Shown: positions 1 to 7,413 of the stretch, piece by piece
Numbering within the stretch: the first letter of the stretch is position 1
Layout of the letters: every line of letters begins with the position of its first letter
From: BN30871 sp937141405
GTDB lineage: Bacteria; Campylobacterota; Campylobacteria; Campylobacterales; Sulfurovaceae
DNA length: 64,000 nucleotides
Direction of reading: 5' to 3'
NCBI GenBank assembly: GCA_963676245.1
Contig: OY781042.1
Location: 930,001-994,000 of the forward strand
Program-made: the position numbers and the translations under genes
Notes under the pieces: generated by a model
What the model saw: the letters and a program-made list of their open reading frames with translations, nothing else
Database searches by the model: none
Told to the model about the DNA's origin: nothing

Positions 1-951
1 CATCGCTATGAGCTTCAAGAGTGTGCAGGAGATATCCCTCTTATGTTTGAAGCAAGTACGGCAGGTGGCATTCCTATCATAGGTGCTTTAAGAGGTGGAC
101 TTAGTGCCAATCATATACAATCAATCATGGGAATCATGAATGGCACATGTAACTTTATCCTCACTAAAATGATCCAAGAGGGTGCAGCATACGAGGATGT
201 GCTCAAAGAGGCGCAAAAGCTTGGGTACGCAGAAGCTGATCCGACTTTTGATGTCGGTGGTTTTGATGCGGCGCATAAGCTTCTTATCCTTGCATCAATC
301 GCTTATGGGATAGATGCGAAGCCGGAAGATATCCTCATAGAAGGCATTGACAATATAACGCCTACTGATGTAGAATTTGCTAAAGACTTTGAGTATGCTA
401 TCAAGCTATTGGCAATCGCCAAGAAGGTAGGTAATGGGGTAGAGCTAAGAGTGCATCCTACGATGATACCGCAAAGCTCAATGATCGCTAAAGTTGATGG
501 TGTCATGAATGCTGTTATGGTTAGGGGGGATGCAGTCGGAGAAACGCTCTATTATGGTGCAGGAGCAGGCGGAGATGCAACAGCAAGCGCCGTAATATCT
601 GATATCATCGATATAGTCAGGGGCAATACAAATCCTATGCTTGGCTATAAGAAGCCACTTGAGAGTGGACTCACACTCCTATCAAGAGATGAGATAGTAT
701 CACACTACTATCTTAGAGTTTCCGTAGAAGATAAAAAAGGTGTTTTAGCAGAAGTTACAAATCTGCTCAGCAGTCTTGATATATCTATAGAAGCTATGAT
801 GCAAAAACCGGATAGTGACCAAGATGAGTGCGTGGAGTTGCTCTTTATCACGCATGAATGCGAAGAGAAGCAGATCCAAACGGCGATAGCGAGTTTGGAA
901 AAACTCGATGTTGTGTATGGAAAAGTAGGGATGATAAGGATAGAGCAGTAA
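1..951 (+). CDS. hom: Homoserine dehydrogenase, 3' part (5' end outside window)
   Basis: Homoserine dehydrogenase reduces aspartate semialdehyde to homoserine, the branch point to threonine and methionine. The reading frame is open from base 1 (first residues H-R-Y-E-L), so the NAD(P)-binding N-terminal domain lies upstream of the window. The visible part has the catalytic-domain signature A-S-T-A-G-G-I-P-I-I followed by N-G-T-C-N-F-I-L, a D-P-T-F-D-V-G-G-F-D-A-A-H-K stretch, and a C-terminal ACT domain over about the last 85 residues, the usual threonine feedback-sensing region. Only 33 bases separate its stop from the restriction-modification operon. The usual downstream neighbour yraN is not here (see findings). 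Confidence 0.96.
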   Translation, partial: HRYELQECAGDIPLMFEASTAGGIPIIGALRGGLSANHIQSIMGIMNGTCNFILTKMIQEGAAYEDVLKEAQKLGYAEADPTFDVGGFDAAHKLLILASIAYGIDAKPEDILIEGIDNITPTDVEFAKDFEYAIKLLAIAKKVGNGVELRVHPTMIPQSSMIAKVDGVMNAVMVRGDAVGETLYYGAGAGGDATASAVISDIIDIVRGNTNPMLGYKKPLESGLTLLSRDEIVSHYYLRVSVEDKKGVLAEVTNLLSSLDISIEAMMQKPDSDQDECVELLFITHECEEKQIQTAIASLEKLDVVYGKVGMIRIEQ

Positions 952-984
952 TTGTTCTTTTAAAAAATCAACAGGGGGTACAAA

Positions 985-1851
985 ATGACAACATCATTAC
1001 AGCATAAACATTTTGTTAAACCTTTTTGTCCATTTATAAAATGGGTTGGTGGAAAAAGAGGACTGCTATCCCAATTGATACCATTTTTCCCAACCAAATT
1101 TGAAAATTATCACGAGCCATTTTTGGGTGGTGGAGCTGTATTTTTTGAGCTTTACAATAGAGGGCTGTTAAAAGATAAAAAGATATTTCTTTCTGATATA
1201 AACGAAGAACTTATAAATGCCTATATACAAGTAAAAGAAAATCCAGAAAAACTCATAAACAAACTAAAGAAGCATAAAGAAGAACATTCAAAAGATTTTT
1301 ACTATCTTACTCGTTCTTTAGATCGAGAAGAAAATTTCAAAAAAACATCTCCACTAAAAAGAGCAGCAAGATTTATATACCTAAATAAAACATGCTTCAA
1401 TGGACTTTATCGAGTAAATTCTAATGGATATTTTAATGTGCCTATGGGGAGCTATAAAAATCCAAATATAGCAGATGAGGAAGCCATTTTGAATGCGAGT
1501 GAAGCTTTGCAAAATGCAACTATAAAATGTCAAAGTTTTATTAATGTTTTAAATGATGCAAAAGGCGGAGATTTCGTCTATTTTGATCCCCCGTATTATC
1601 CATTAACTGCAACAGCAAACTTTACAGCGTATAGCAAAGATGGATTTTTAGAAGCTGAGCAAATCAAGCTTTTTGAAGTTTTTAAAGAGTTAAGTGATAG
1701 AGGTTGCAAAGTTGCACAAAGTAATTCAGATACGGAATTTATCAAAGAACTATATAAAGAATTTGAGATAAATATCGTAATGATGAATAGATTTATAAAT
1801 AGTAAAAGTGATGGTAGGGGCAAGATAAAAGAAGTTTTGGTGAGGAATTAA
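985..1851 (+). CDS. Dam/DpnM-type DNA adenine N6-methyltransferase
   Basis: This is a D12-class adenine methyltransferase of 288 residues, the usual size for DpnM/Dam enzymes that methylate GATC. The AdoMet-binding motif W-V-G-G-K is at residues 20-24, followed by the E-P-F-L-G-G-G-A-V motif. The catalytic motif D-P-P-Y is at 201-204, and the Dam-specific N-K-T-C-F-N-G-L-Y-R-V-N block precedes it. It is the first gene of an operon: two bases separate it from the zinc-repeat/DUF3883 gene, which overlaps the DpnII nuclease gene. The start is supported by a GGGGG ribosome site six bases upstream. GATC specificity is inferred from the family and from the adjacent DpnII-type nuclease. It should protect host DNA from that nuclease. 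Confidence 0.93.
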   Translation: MTTSLQHKHFVKPFCPFIKWVGGKRGLLSQLIPFFPTKFENYHEPFLGGGAVFFELYNRGLLKDKKIFLSDINEELINAYIQVKENPEKLINKLKKHKEEHSKDFYYLTRSLDREENFKKTSPLKRAARFIYLNKTCFNGLYRVNSNGYFNVPMGSYKNPNIADEEAILNASEALQNATIKCQSFINVLNDAKGGDFVYFDPPYYPLTATANFTAYSKDGFLEAEQIKLFEVFKELSDRGCKVAQSNSDTEFIKELYKEFEINIVMMNRFINSKSDGRGKIKEVLVRN

Positions 1852-1853
1852 CT

Positions 1854-2663
1854 ATGAAATTTGAAGAATGCCAACAAGGTAAAAAAGCTGAAAATAGTTT
1901 TTTGAAAAAATTACCATATTCACAAGCCGGAGCAGGTAGACATAAATGTGTAATATGTGCGTATATTGCCGGCGTTGGAGATGGCAATCTACTGATTATG
2001 CATAATAGTTCAAATTTAGAAATATGCCAACACGGAAGCATAGCTCCTATTGACATACTAGATAATATACATGATAATCAATCTGGAGATAGTCGTCATA
2101 AATGTGCAGTTTGTGCATATCAAGAAGGTTATGAAGTTGGCGTTAAAAATATAAACATAGAAATTAAAAATAATAGCGTTGAAATCGGAGAACTTAATAA
2201 TAACAATGAAGAAATTAAACTCATAGACTATAATACAAAAAAATCTAAAACTTCTATACAAAAAAGAAATTATTTATCAGAGCAAATTTACAAAACAGAA
2301 TTGGGGTTGGTAGGAGAGTTGTACGTTGCAAAGTATGAAGAAGATAATGGGTATATAATAGAACATATTTCTATTTTTGATGATTCTGCAGGATATGATA
2401 TTAAGTCTACAAAAAATAATACAATAAAATACATAGAAGTAAAAACAACAACTGCTGGACTAGAATCGCCGTTTTTTATGTCTAAAAACGAATTAGACTT
2501 TATGAAGCAAAATGAATCCGCTTATAAAATATACAGAGTGTATAATTTAAACTACAGTAAAAAACAAGCGGATTTAAAAATTTTGACAGCAAGTGACTTA
2601 GAAAGTTATTTTGATTATGATTGTCAGTCTTTTTCTGTAAGTATAAAAGGACCGAAATTATGA
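1854..2663 (+). CDS. Protein with two zinc-binding repeats and DUF3883 nuclease-like domain, inside DpnII operon
   Basis: The function is unknown. The N-terminus (about 1-95) is a tandem duplication with a 52-residue period. Each repeat has a Cys, then a Gln-Ala/Ser-Gly segment, then R-H-K-C-x-x-C-A-Y. The putative ligands are C6, H30, C32 and C35 in the first copy and C58, H82, C84 and C87 in the second, with identical spacing, so each copy probably binds one zinc. A low-complexity Asn/Lys/Glu linker follows. Residues from about 145 to 262 look like DUF3883, a PD-(D/E)xK-like fold, with D182 (G-Y-D) and E195-V-K197 as candidate metal-binding residues. It starts two bases after the methylase stop and its TGA overlaps the ATG of the nuclease, so it is co-translated with both. 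It could be an accessory nuclease, a target-binding subunit or a controller of the system. Confidence 0.8.
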   Translation: MKFEECQQGKKAENSFLKKLPYSQAGAGRHKCVICAYIAGVGDGNLLIMHNSSNLEICQHGSIAPIDILDNIHDNQSGDSRHKCAVCAYQEGYEVGVKNINIEIKNNSVEIGELNNNNEEIKLIDYNTKKSKTSIQKRNYLSEQIYKTELGLVGELYVAKYEEDNGYIIEHISIFDDSAGYDIKSTKNNTIKYIEVKTTTAGLESPFFMSKNELDFMKQNESAYKIYRVYNLNYSKKQADLKILTASDLESYFDYDCQSFSVSIKGPKL

Positions 2664-3541
2664 ACTTTAACACTTTAAAATCAACTTTCCAAGATTCTAT
2701 ATTTACTTGGGACTATTTTACAGACTTTGAAAAAGTCAAAAAGAATATCCAAAAAGTAGAAAAAGAGTTAAATTTGCTTAATTATCTAGTAGGTAAAGAA
2801 AATATTGAAGAAGAATTTTTATCTTTAGTGGAAGAGTATCCAAATGTGAGAAAAATTCTTCCAATTTTAATAGCAATTAGAGATGATAAACTTTCTAATA
2901 TGCCAATAATTACTGATGTAGAAACCTTGATTCCTGAAAATAAAAAATATATTTTCAATGACCCAATTGATGAAAATATCAAAAAAGAATTGTTACTATT
3001 TTTTAAAGAAAGTGGACTTCGAGATATTTTTGAAAATAAGCACATAAAAAATTTAGTTGATTATTGTTTCGGTGTCGAAGTAGGCATGGATACTAATGGT
3101 CGTAAAAATCGTACAGGTGATTTAATGGAAAATTTAGTAGGTAAATATCTTGAAACATTTTGTCAAGAAAATCCAAGTTTTGCTTTTATAGGTCAAGCTA
3201 CAAAAGATAAGATAAAAAAAGCATTTGACTATGACATAAAAATAGATAAAAATAGTAGACGGTTTGATTTTGCACTTTTTGATAAAAGTAAAAATAAACT
3301 ATTTTTGATAGAAGTAAACTATTACGGCGGCGGCGGCTCTAAACTAAAAGCTACGGCAGGAGAGTATCAATATCTAAATGATTTTGTCAAGTCACAAGAC
3401 ATCGAATTTATTTGGGTCACTGATGGTAAGGGTTGGCTTAGTTCGCTTAAGCCACTTGAGGAAACTTTTAATCATAACGACCATGTGATAAATCTTGAAA
3501 TGCTCAAAAATGGTATATTTGAAGAAATAGTCTTTCAATAA
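2660..3541 (+). CDS. DpnII/MboI-family type II restriction endonuclease
   Basis: This is a GATC-cutting type II endonuclease by family resemblance, 293 residues. Diagnostic sequence includes G-V-E-V-G-M-D-T-N-G-R-K-N-R near residues 136-149 and a catalytic core with D203 (R-R-F-D-F-A) and E218-V-N220 followed by Y-Y-G-G-G-G-S-K-L-K. This is a PD-(D/E)xK-like arrangement with Asn in the usual Lys place, typical of this family. I chose the ATG at 2660, which overlaps the previous stop as ATGA and begins M-N-F-N-T-L. An in-frame ATG 39 bases upstream lies inside the previous gene and adds residues unlike the family. Together with the upstream adenine methylase this forms a complete restriction-modification pair. 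Confidence 0.93.
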   Translation: MNFNTLKSTFQDSIFTWDYFTDFEKVKKNIQKVEKELNLLNYLVGKENIEEEFLSLVEEYPNVRKILPILIAIRDDKLSNMPIITDVETLIPENKKYIFNDPIDENIKKELLLFFKESGLRDIFENKHIKNLVDYCFGVEVGMDTNGRKNRTGDLMENLVGKYLETFCQENPSFAFIGQATKDKIKKAFDYDIKIDKNSRRFDFALFDKSKNKLFLIEVNYYGGGGSKLKATAGEYQYLNDFVKSQDIEFIWVTDGKGWLSSLKPLEETFNHNDHVINLEMLKNGIFEEIVFQ

Positions 3542-3562
3542 AACAACAAAAAATGCGTCATT

Positions 3563-3619
3563 TTGACATATTTTTACCCTTAGTAATTTTATTATTCTAT
3601 AATAATAAAAATGAAGGAG
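3563..3619 (+). promoter_or_regulatory. Promoter and ribosome site of the second methyltransferase
   Basis: A consensus -10 hexamer TATAAT is at 3598-3603. A TTGACA sequence at 3563-3568 is too far upstream (29 bases) to be its -35 partner, but Campylobacterota promoters often lack one. The ribosome site AAGGAG is at 3614-3619. A separate promoter suggests the methyltransferase can be expressed independently of the DpnII operon. Confidence 0.5.
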
Positions 3620-3625
3620 TATATG

Positions 3626-4702
3626 ATGAATGTTCAAAAATATGACAAACTTTATACTATGAGCGTTGATGATTATGTTGCCATTGGAAATGATGCAGAA
3701 AAACTTAATTTTGTATTTCAGGGAAGTAGTAATTGGGATATGTATTTTTCTAGTGCCAATGAAAAATATGATGCCGATGAAATAAACAATGTATTTCTCC
3801 TTTCTTTTAAAGATAAAAATAAATTTGAAAAAACACTGACAAATATGCCAAAAGAAAGTGTGATTGATTATTCTATAGAGCATTACAAAGAAGAAGGTGT
3901 AAATGAATGTTATATCTTGACAAACTCAATCGATACAAAGAAAAAAGCTAAGATTAAAAAATTACAACCTGAAAACTTTGAACAAGAGTGCACTACTGTT
4001 TGGAGTTTTGCTCGTCGTGGGAATTGGGCGACTCATAATAGCAAGTATAGAGGCAATTGGGCTCCAGAAGTGGTAAGAAATCTTATTTTACGATATTCAA
4101 ATGAGGGTGATTATCTATTGGATCCTATGATAGGTGGAGGCACTACTGCTATAGAGTGCAAGTTGTTAAATAGAAATCTTTTAGCTTGTGACATAAATTC
4201 AAATGCCATAGAGCTTACAAAAAATGCACTAGAATTTGAGAGTGAATTTGATCCAAAAATAGAACTAAAACTTAACGATGCAAGACAGCTTTCGATGCTA
4301 GAAGATGTAAGTATAGACTTTGTACTTAATCATCCGCCGTACGCCGATATTATTAATTATTCAGATAAGCAAATTAATGAGGATTTATCAAACATTCACG
4401 ATTTGGATAAATTTTGTGATGAGATGGAAAAAGTAGCAAGCGAACTTTATAGAGTGCTAAGACCAAATAAATTTTGTGCCATTCTCATAGGCGATACAAG
4501 AAGAAATAAAATGTATCAGCCACTCGCATTTATGGTAATGCAAAGATTTTTAAAGGTTGGTTTTACTCTAAAAGAAGATATCATCAAACAACAACACAAT
4601 TGCAAAGCAACAGGTTTTTGGGTAAATAAAAGCAAAGAAGCAAACTTTTTACTTATAATGCACGAACATCTCTTTGTATTTCAAAAACTTGACAAAATGT
4701 AG
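3626..4702 (+). CDS. Second DNA methyltransferase (N6-adenine or N4-cytosine), motif N-H-P-P-Y
   Basis: This is an AdoMet-dependent amino-methyltransferase of the N4/N6 group, 358 residues. The AdoMet motif is D166-P-M-I-G-G-G-T-T, and the catalytic motif is N-H-P-P-Y-A-D-I-I at 235-243 in place of the textbook D/S-P-P-Y/W. The C-terminus Q-H-N-C-K-A-T-G-F-W followed by F-L-L-I-M-H-E-H-L-F-V-F is typical of this group. The AAGGAG at 3614 sits too close to use an ATG at 3611, so the start is at 3626 (or 3623). The first ~110 residues resemble nothing I recognise and may help recognise the target. It differs from DpnA, the usual second methylase of DpnII systems, so it may have its own target or be the remnant of another system. 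Target sequence unknown. Confidence 0.85.
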   Translation: MNVQKYDKLYTMSVDDYVAIGNDAEKLNFVFQGSSNWDMYFSSANEKYDADEINNVFLLSFKDKNKFEKTLTNMPKESVIDYSIEHYKEEGVNECYILTNSIDTKKKAKIKKLQPENFEQECTTVWSFARRGNWATHNSKYRGNWAPEVVRNLILRYSNEGDYLLDPMIGGGTTAIECKLLNRNLLACDINSNAIELTKNALEFESEFDPKIELKLNDARQLSMLEDVSIDFVLNHPPYADIINYSDKQINEDLSNIHDLDKFCDEMEKVASELYRVLRPNKFCAILIGDTRRNKMYQPLAFMVMQRFLKVGFTLKEDIIKQQHNCKATGFWVNKSKEANFLLIMHEHLFVFQKLDKM

Positions 4703-4703
4703 T

Positions 4704-4749
4704 GTATTGTATGATAATGTATCTACAATAGTATACAAGGCAATACAAT
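4704..4749 (+). promoter_or_regulatory. Candidate autoregulatory operator/promoter of the toxin-antitoxin pair
   Basis: An inverted repeat ATTGTAT (4706-4712) / ATACAAT (4743-4749) brackets the promoter region, and further GTAT/ATAC half-sites lie between. A -10-like GATAAT is at 4713-4718. Ribbon-helix-helix antitoxins normally repress their own promoter through such repeats. The right arm overlaps the antitoxin ATG. Confidence 0.4.
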
Positions 4750-4978
4750 GAGTAAAAAAGCTATAAATATAAGAATGGATGAAGCACTCTTAAGTGATCT
4801 AGATAGTTATGCTGCAGAACTTGAGCGAAGCAGAACATACCTTATAGAAAAAGCTGTGAGTAGTTACTTTGATACGCTTGACGAGATGATTAGTGATAAA
4901 AGGATAGATGATATCAAAAGTGGTAAATCGGAGGTTTATACACTAGAACAAGTTCTCGAAAAATTGGCTTTGTCATAA
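4748..4978 (+). CDS. Ribbon-helix-helix antitoxin (CopG/ParD/RelB-like)
   Basis: This small DNA-binding antitoxin has 76 residues. The N-terminus K-A-I-N-I-R-M-D forms the ribbon strand, followed by two helices with E-R-S-R-T-Y-L-I-E-K-A typical of CopG-type dimers. The C-terminal tail (Y-T-L-E-Q-V-L) is probably the toxin-binding segment. Its TAA overlaps the ATG of the next frame by one base (TAATG), the classic arrangement for a translationally coupled toxin. The toxin frame is broken, so the antitoxin may persist as an orphan repressor. It lies at the end of the restriction island. Confidence 0.85.
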   Translation: MSKKAINIRMDEALLSDLDSYAAELERSRTYLIEKAVSSYFDTLDEMISDKRIDDIKSGKSEVYTLEQVLEKLALS

Positions 4979-5229
4979 TGTATTAAGTTATCATTCCACA
5001 AGAGGTATTTAAAGAGATAGAAATACTACAAAAAAATGATCAAGAGCTTATAATCGACAAAATAAAAGATCTAGAAAATGGGTATTTTTCCGGAGATAAA
5101 TCGCTACAAGGTAAACACAAAGGCAAATACAGAAAGAGAGCCGGAAATTATAGGATAGTTTATCTAAGAGAGAATGATATATTGCTCATCACGCTTGTTA
5201 GAGTAGTACATAGAAAAGAAGTTTATTGA
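4978..5229 (+). pseudogene. RelE/ParE-family toxin interrupted by a stop at codon 3
   Basis: The frame opening at the ATG that overlaps the antitoxin stop reads M-Y-stop, then continues open for 80 codons as V-I-I-P-Q-E-V-F-K-E-I-E. It includes G-K-H-K-G-K-Y-R-K-R-A-G-N-Y-R-I-V-Y-L and ends R-V-V-H-R-K-E-V-Y, a complete RelE/ParE-type mRNA interferase or gyrase-inhibitor fold. A single base change (for example AAA to TAA at 4984-4986) would restore an intact 83-residue toxin. No ATG, GTG or TTG lies between the stop and the conserved core, so it probably makes no toxin unless the stop is read through or an ATT start is used. The conserved remainder suggests recent inactivation. Confidence 0.75.
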
Positions 5230-5242
5230 TTGTGAGTGTTTT

Positions 5243-5365
5243 GGATCCTGAAACAAGTTCAGGATAACACCCTTGTGCTACAACGAAATGCTTTTGTCAC
5301 CCTGAGTTTATTTCAAGGTCTATAGCAAGTTTATAGTGGGATCCCAAGAACTTATTTAGGATGAC
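5243..5365. repeat. Three degenerate copies of a ~26-bp palindromic intergenic repeat
   Basis: The copies are at 5243-5268 (minus sense), 5296-5321 (plus sense) and 5338-5365 (minus sense). All approximate GTCATCCTGAAC-TTG-TTCAGGATC. The first contains a perfect CCTGAA/TTCAGG inverted repeat. The alternating orientation and the spacing of roughly 45-55 bases resemble dispersed repeats found between genes in many bacteria. They lie at the downstream edge of the restriction/toxin island, between the broken toxin and the convergent ywbE-like gene. Confidence 0.6.
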
Positions 5366-5381
5366 TTTTGGTATTTTAGGG

Positions 5382-5573
5382 TTAAGCTAGTATTTTCTGT
5401 ACGCGCCCTACATCTCCACTCGTTAGCCTTACTTTGATGCCGTGAGGATGAGTAGGGGAGCCGGTTAAGATATCTTTCACGGTGCCCTCTGTGAGTTTTC
5501 CGCTTCTTTGATCGGCTTTGAGTATGATAGCGACTTTAACGCCTGCTTTGATAGCGCTACGAGGTGGTGCCAT
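5382..5573 (-). CDS. YwbE family protein (DUF2196)
   Basis: This 63-residue protein matches the YwbE family of small basic proteins of unknown function. The conserved core L-K-A-D-Q-R-S-G-K-L-T-E-G-T-V-K-D-I-L-T is followed by H-P-H-G-I-K-V-R-L and G-R-V-Q-K-I-L, which predicts a small SH3-like barrel. It is full length for the family. It lies 34 bases downstream of the nucleotidase gene on the same strand, so may be co-transcribed with it. Function not established in any organism I know of. Confidence 0.85.
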   Translation of the reverse strand: MAPPRSAIKAGVKVAIILKADQRSGKLTEGTVKDILTGSPTHPHGIKVRLTSGDVGRVQKILA

Positions 5574-5607
5574 GTGTGTATCCTTTTTTTGAGTCGGTAT
5601 TGTTTAA

Positions 5608-7413
5608 CTATTTCTCTTTTGTTTTTTGCGGTCCCTCTTTATAGCTTTTGATGCAAATCTCCTCTTTTGGTAGCCGCATCACTTTTTTACCTTCCTTGGT
5701 GATACCCTCAACATATTTGGCAAAACTCATCGCATAGTCAAGATAGGTATCGACTCCTTTGCCTCGTTGTTGCTGTACCTCTTGAAAAGTAGTATAGCCG
5801 TCTCTGCCCTCGGCGATATAGCTATTGACAACGATGACATACTCTTTTTTCATATCAAGCGCTACCCATTTCCCGCTTTTGCGATCTTTGATCTCGAGAT
5901 TATAGGCACGGTCATTTTTGACCCTATTCATATCGATGTCATACTTGAGTCCGTAAGCATATGGAAAAGAGCCGCTTGAGCCGTAGTTGTCATAATAATT
6001 GATAAGTGCATCTTCGAGAACCTGTTTGACTTCTGCACCTGATAGTGTTAACTCCACAAGCGTATTTGAAAACGGTAAGAGTGTATAAACTCCTTGGATA
6101 GTCATCTCCCCGCTTTTAAGACCTGAGCGAACACCGCCGGCATTTTGTATGCAGGCATCGGCTCTCAAGCTTGCGTTGTAAAAAGATGCGGCTATCACGG
6201 GGGCGAGTTCACTCCCTTGGGGAAGTGCCTTACCGTCATTGCCGTCATAAGTCTTGCCCGGTATTCTGATATGTCGCAAATCCTCTCCGATATCGCCTAC
6301 AATTTGAGCTGATTTAGTTTTGATTTGATCTTTGTAGTCTGCTAATTTTTGGACGATGTTTTCATCTTCATTGACGATATCCAAAGCAGCACCGTTTTTA
6401 AGTAGACCTTGCAGTGCTTGTATCTCTTCTTTGCTTATCGGTTTTTCTGCTCCATTGGCATCTTTTGTAGTGATGCGTTCTCCTGCTAAGAGGTGCGTTT
6501 TCCCGCTACAAGCGGTAACATCTCCTTTATCATCAAACGAGACATGCAGTTCACCCACGGCTTTTGTGTACTCCCAAGCTTGCACAATGCACATCTTTTT
6601 ACCGTCCGTTGTAGTGACCTTGGTAGGATATTCGCCCGAAGAGGCAAGTCCAACACTTGAGAAGTCTCCAAGTAGCGAGTGTGAGTCACCACCTATGATG
6701 ACATCAACTCCTTTGACTTTTTGTGTAAGTCTTTGATCGTTTTTGTATCCAAAATGACTCAAGAGGATGATTTTGTCTATCCCTTTGGCTTGTAACTCAT
6801 CCACATATTTTTGTGTTCTAACCATCTCATCATAAAAGCTGATATCTTTACCGGGGCGTGATGATGCCGATGTTTTTTGGGCAGTCTCTAAGCCTATGAT
6901 GCCCACCTTTTGTCCGCCTATCTCTTTGATGATATAGGGTTTCCATTTGCCATCAAGCAGTGAGCCTTTGAGCGCATCTACATTTGAGCTGATGACTGGG
7001 AAAGTTGCCTTGTCTATAAAGTTTGACAGCACTGCATCGCCCTCATCAAACTCATGGTTTCCAAGCGTAAAAGCATCGAAACCTATCTCATTCATCAATA
7101 CCACATCCGCCTCACCCTTGAAGAGTGTAAAGTAGAGTGTACCGCTCATCGCATCACCTGCGTGCAGAACAAGGGTATTTTTGGATTTTCCTTTGAGTGC
7201 TTTTATCTCTGAAGCCACACGAGCCATACCACCTACTTCGATCTCATACTTTTTGCCCGCTACATCAAGCTCGAGAGGCTCAGAGTCTAGATGGGAGTGC
7301 TGATCGTTGATGTGTAGGATGCTCAGCTCAAAAGGCGCTTGTGCCGCAGATAAAAACTGCACACCAAATATCAAAGCCAATCCTGCTAATAATCCAAAAT
7401 GATTTTTCTGCAT
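5608..7413 (-). CDS. Exported 5'-nucleotidase/UshA-family metallophosphoesterase
   Basis: A 601-residue two-domain periplasmic nucleotidase. The signal peptide is at about residues 1-25 (L-A-L-I-F-G-V-Q-F-L-S-A-A-Q-A). The calcineurin-like domain has L-H-I-N-D-Q-H-S-H-L, H-A-G-D-A-M-S-G, L-G-N-H-E-F-D and G-G-D-S-H-S, which supply the two-metal site. The C-terminal nucleotide-binding domain contains N-A-G-G-V-R-S-G and S-N-T-L-V-E-L-T-L-S-G. Such enzymes hydrolyse nucleoside 5'-phosphates, and some also NAD or UDP-sugars, for nutrient salvage; the exact substrate cannot be read here. The start is supported by AAGGTGG upstream. It lacks a C-terminal LPxTG or membrane anchor. Confidence 0.9.
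   Translation of the reverse strand: MQKNHFGLLAGLALIFGVQFLSAAQAPFELSILHINDQHSHLDSEPLELDVAGKKYEIEVGGMARVASEIKALKGKSKNTLVLHAGDAMSGTLYFTLFKGEADVVLMNEIGFDAFTLGNHEFDEGDAVLSNFIDKATFPVISSNVDALKGSLLDGKWKPYIIKEIGGQKVGIIGLETAQKTSASSRPGKDISFYDEMVRTQKYVDELQAKGIDKIILLSHFGYKNDQRLTQKVKGVDVIIGGDSHSLLGDFSSVGLASSGEYPTKVTTTDGKKMCIVQAWEYTKAVGELHVSFDDKGDVTACSGKTHLLAGERITTKDANGAEKPISKEEIQALQGLLKNGAALDIVNEDENIVQKLADYKDQIKTKSAQIVGDIGEDLRHIRIPGKTYDGNDGKALPQGSELAPVIAASFYNASLRADACIQNAGGVRSGLKSGEMTIQGVYTLLPFSNTLVELTLSGAEVKQVLEDALINYYDNYGSSGSFPYAYGLKYDIDMNRVKNDRAYNLEIKDRKSGKWVALDMKKEYVIVVNSYIAEGRDGYTTFQEVQQQRGKGVDTYLDYAMSFAKYVEGITKEGKKVMRLPKEEICIKSYKEGPQKTKEK

Noticed and set aside
2621..2659. Longer N-terminus for the DpnII endonuclease
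   Set aside because: The extra 13 residues lie inside the previous gene, while the ATGA overlap at 2660 gives a family-like start.
3392..3883. 163-codon minus-strand frame across the nuclease/methylase boundary
   Set aside because: Phe/Ile-rich shadow spanning two supported plus-strand genes and their promoter.
985..5229. Island as a larger anti-phage system (BREX, DISARM or similar)
   Set aside because: No helicase, phosphatase or ATPase typical of these systems is present; the content is explained by type II restriction, an extra methylase and a toxin-antitoxin remnant.
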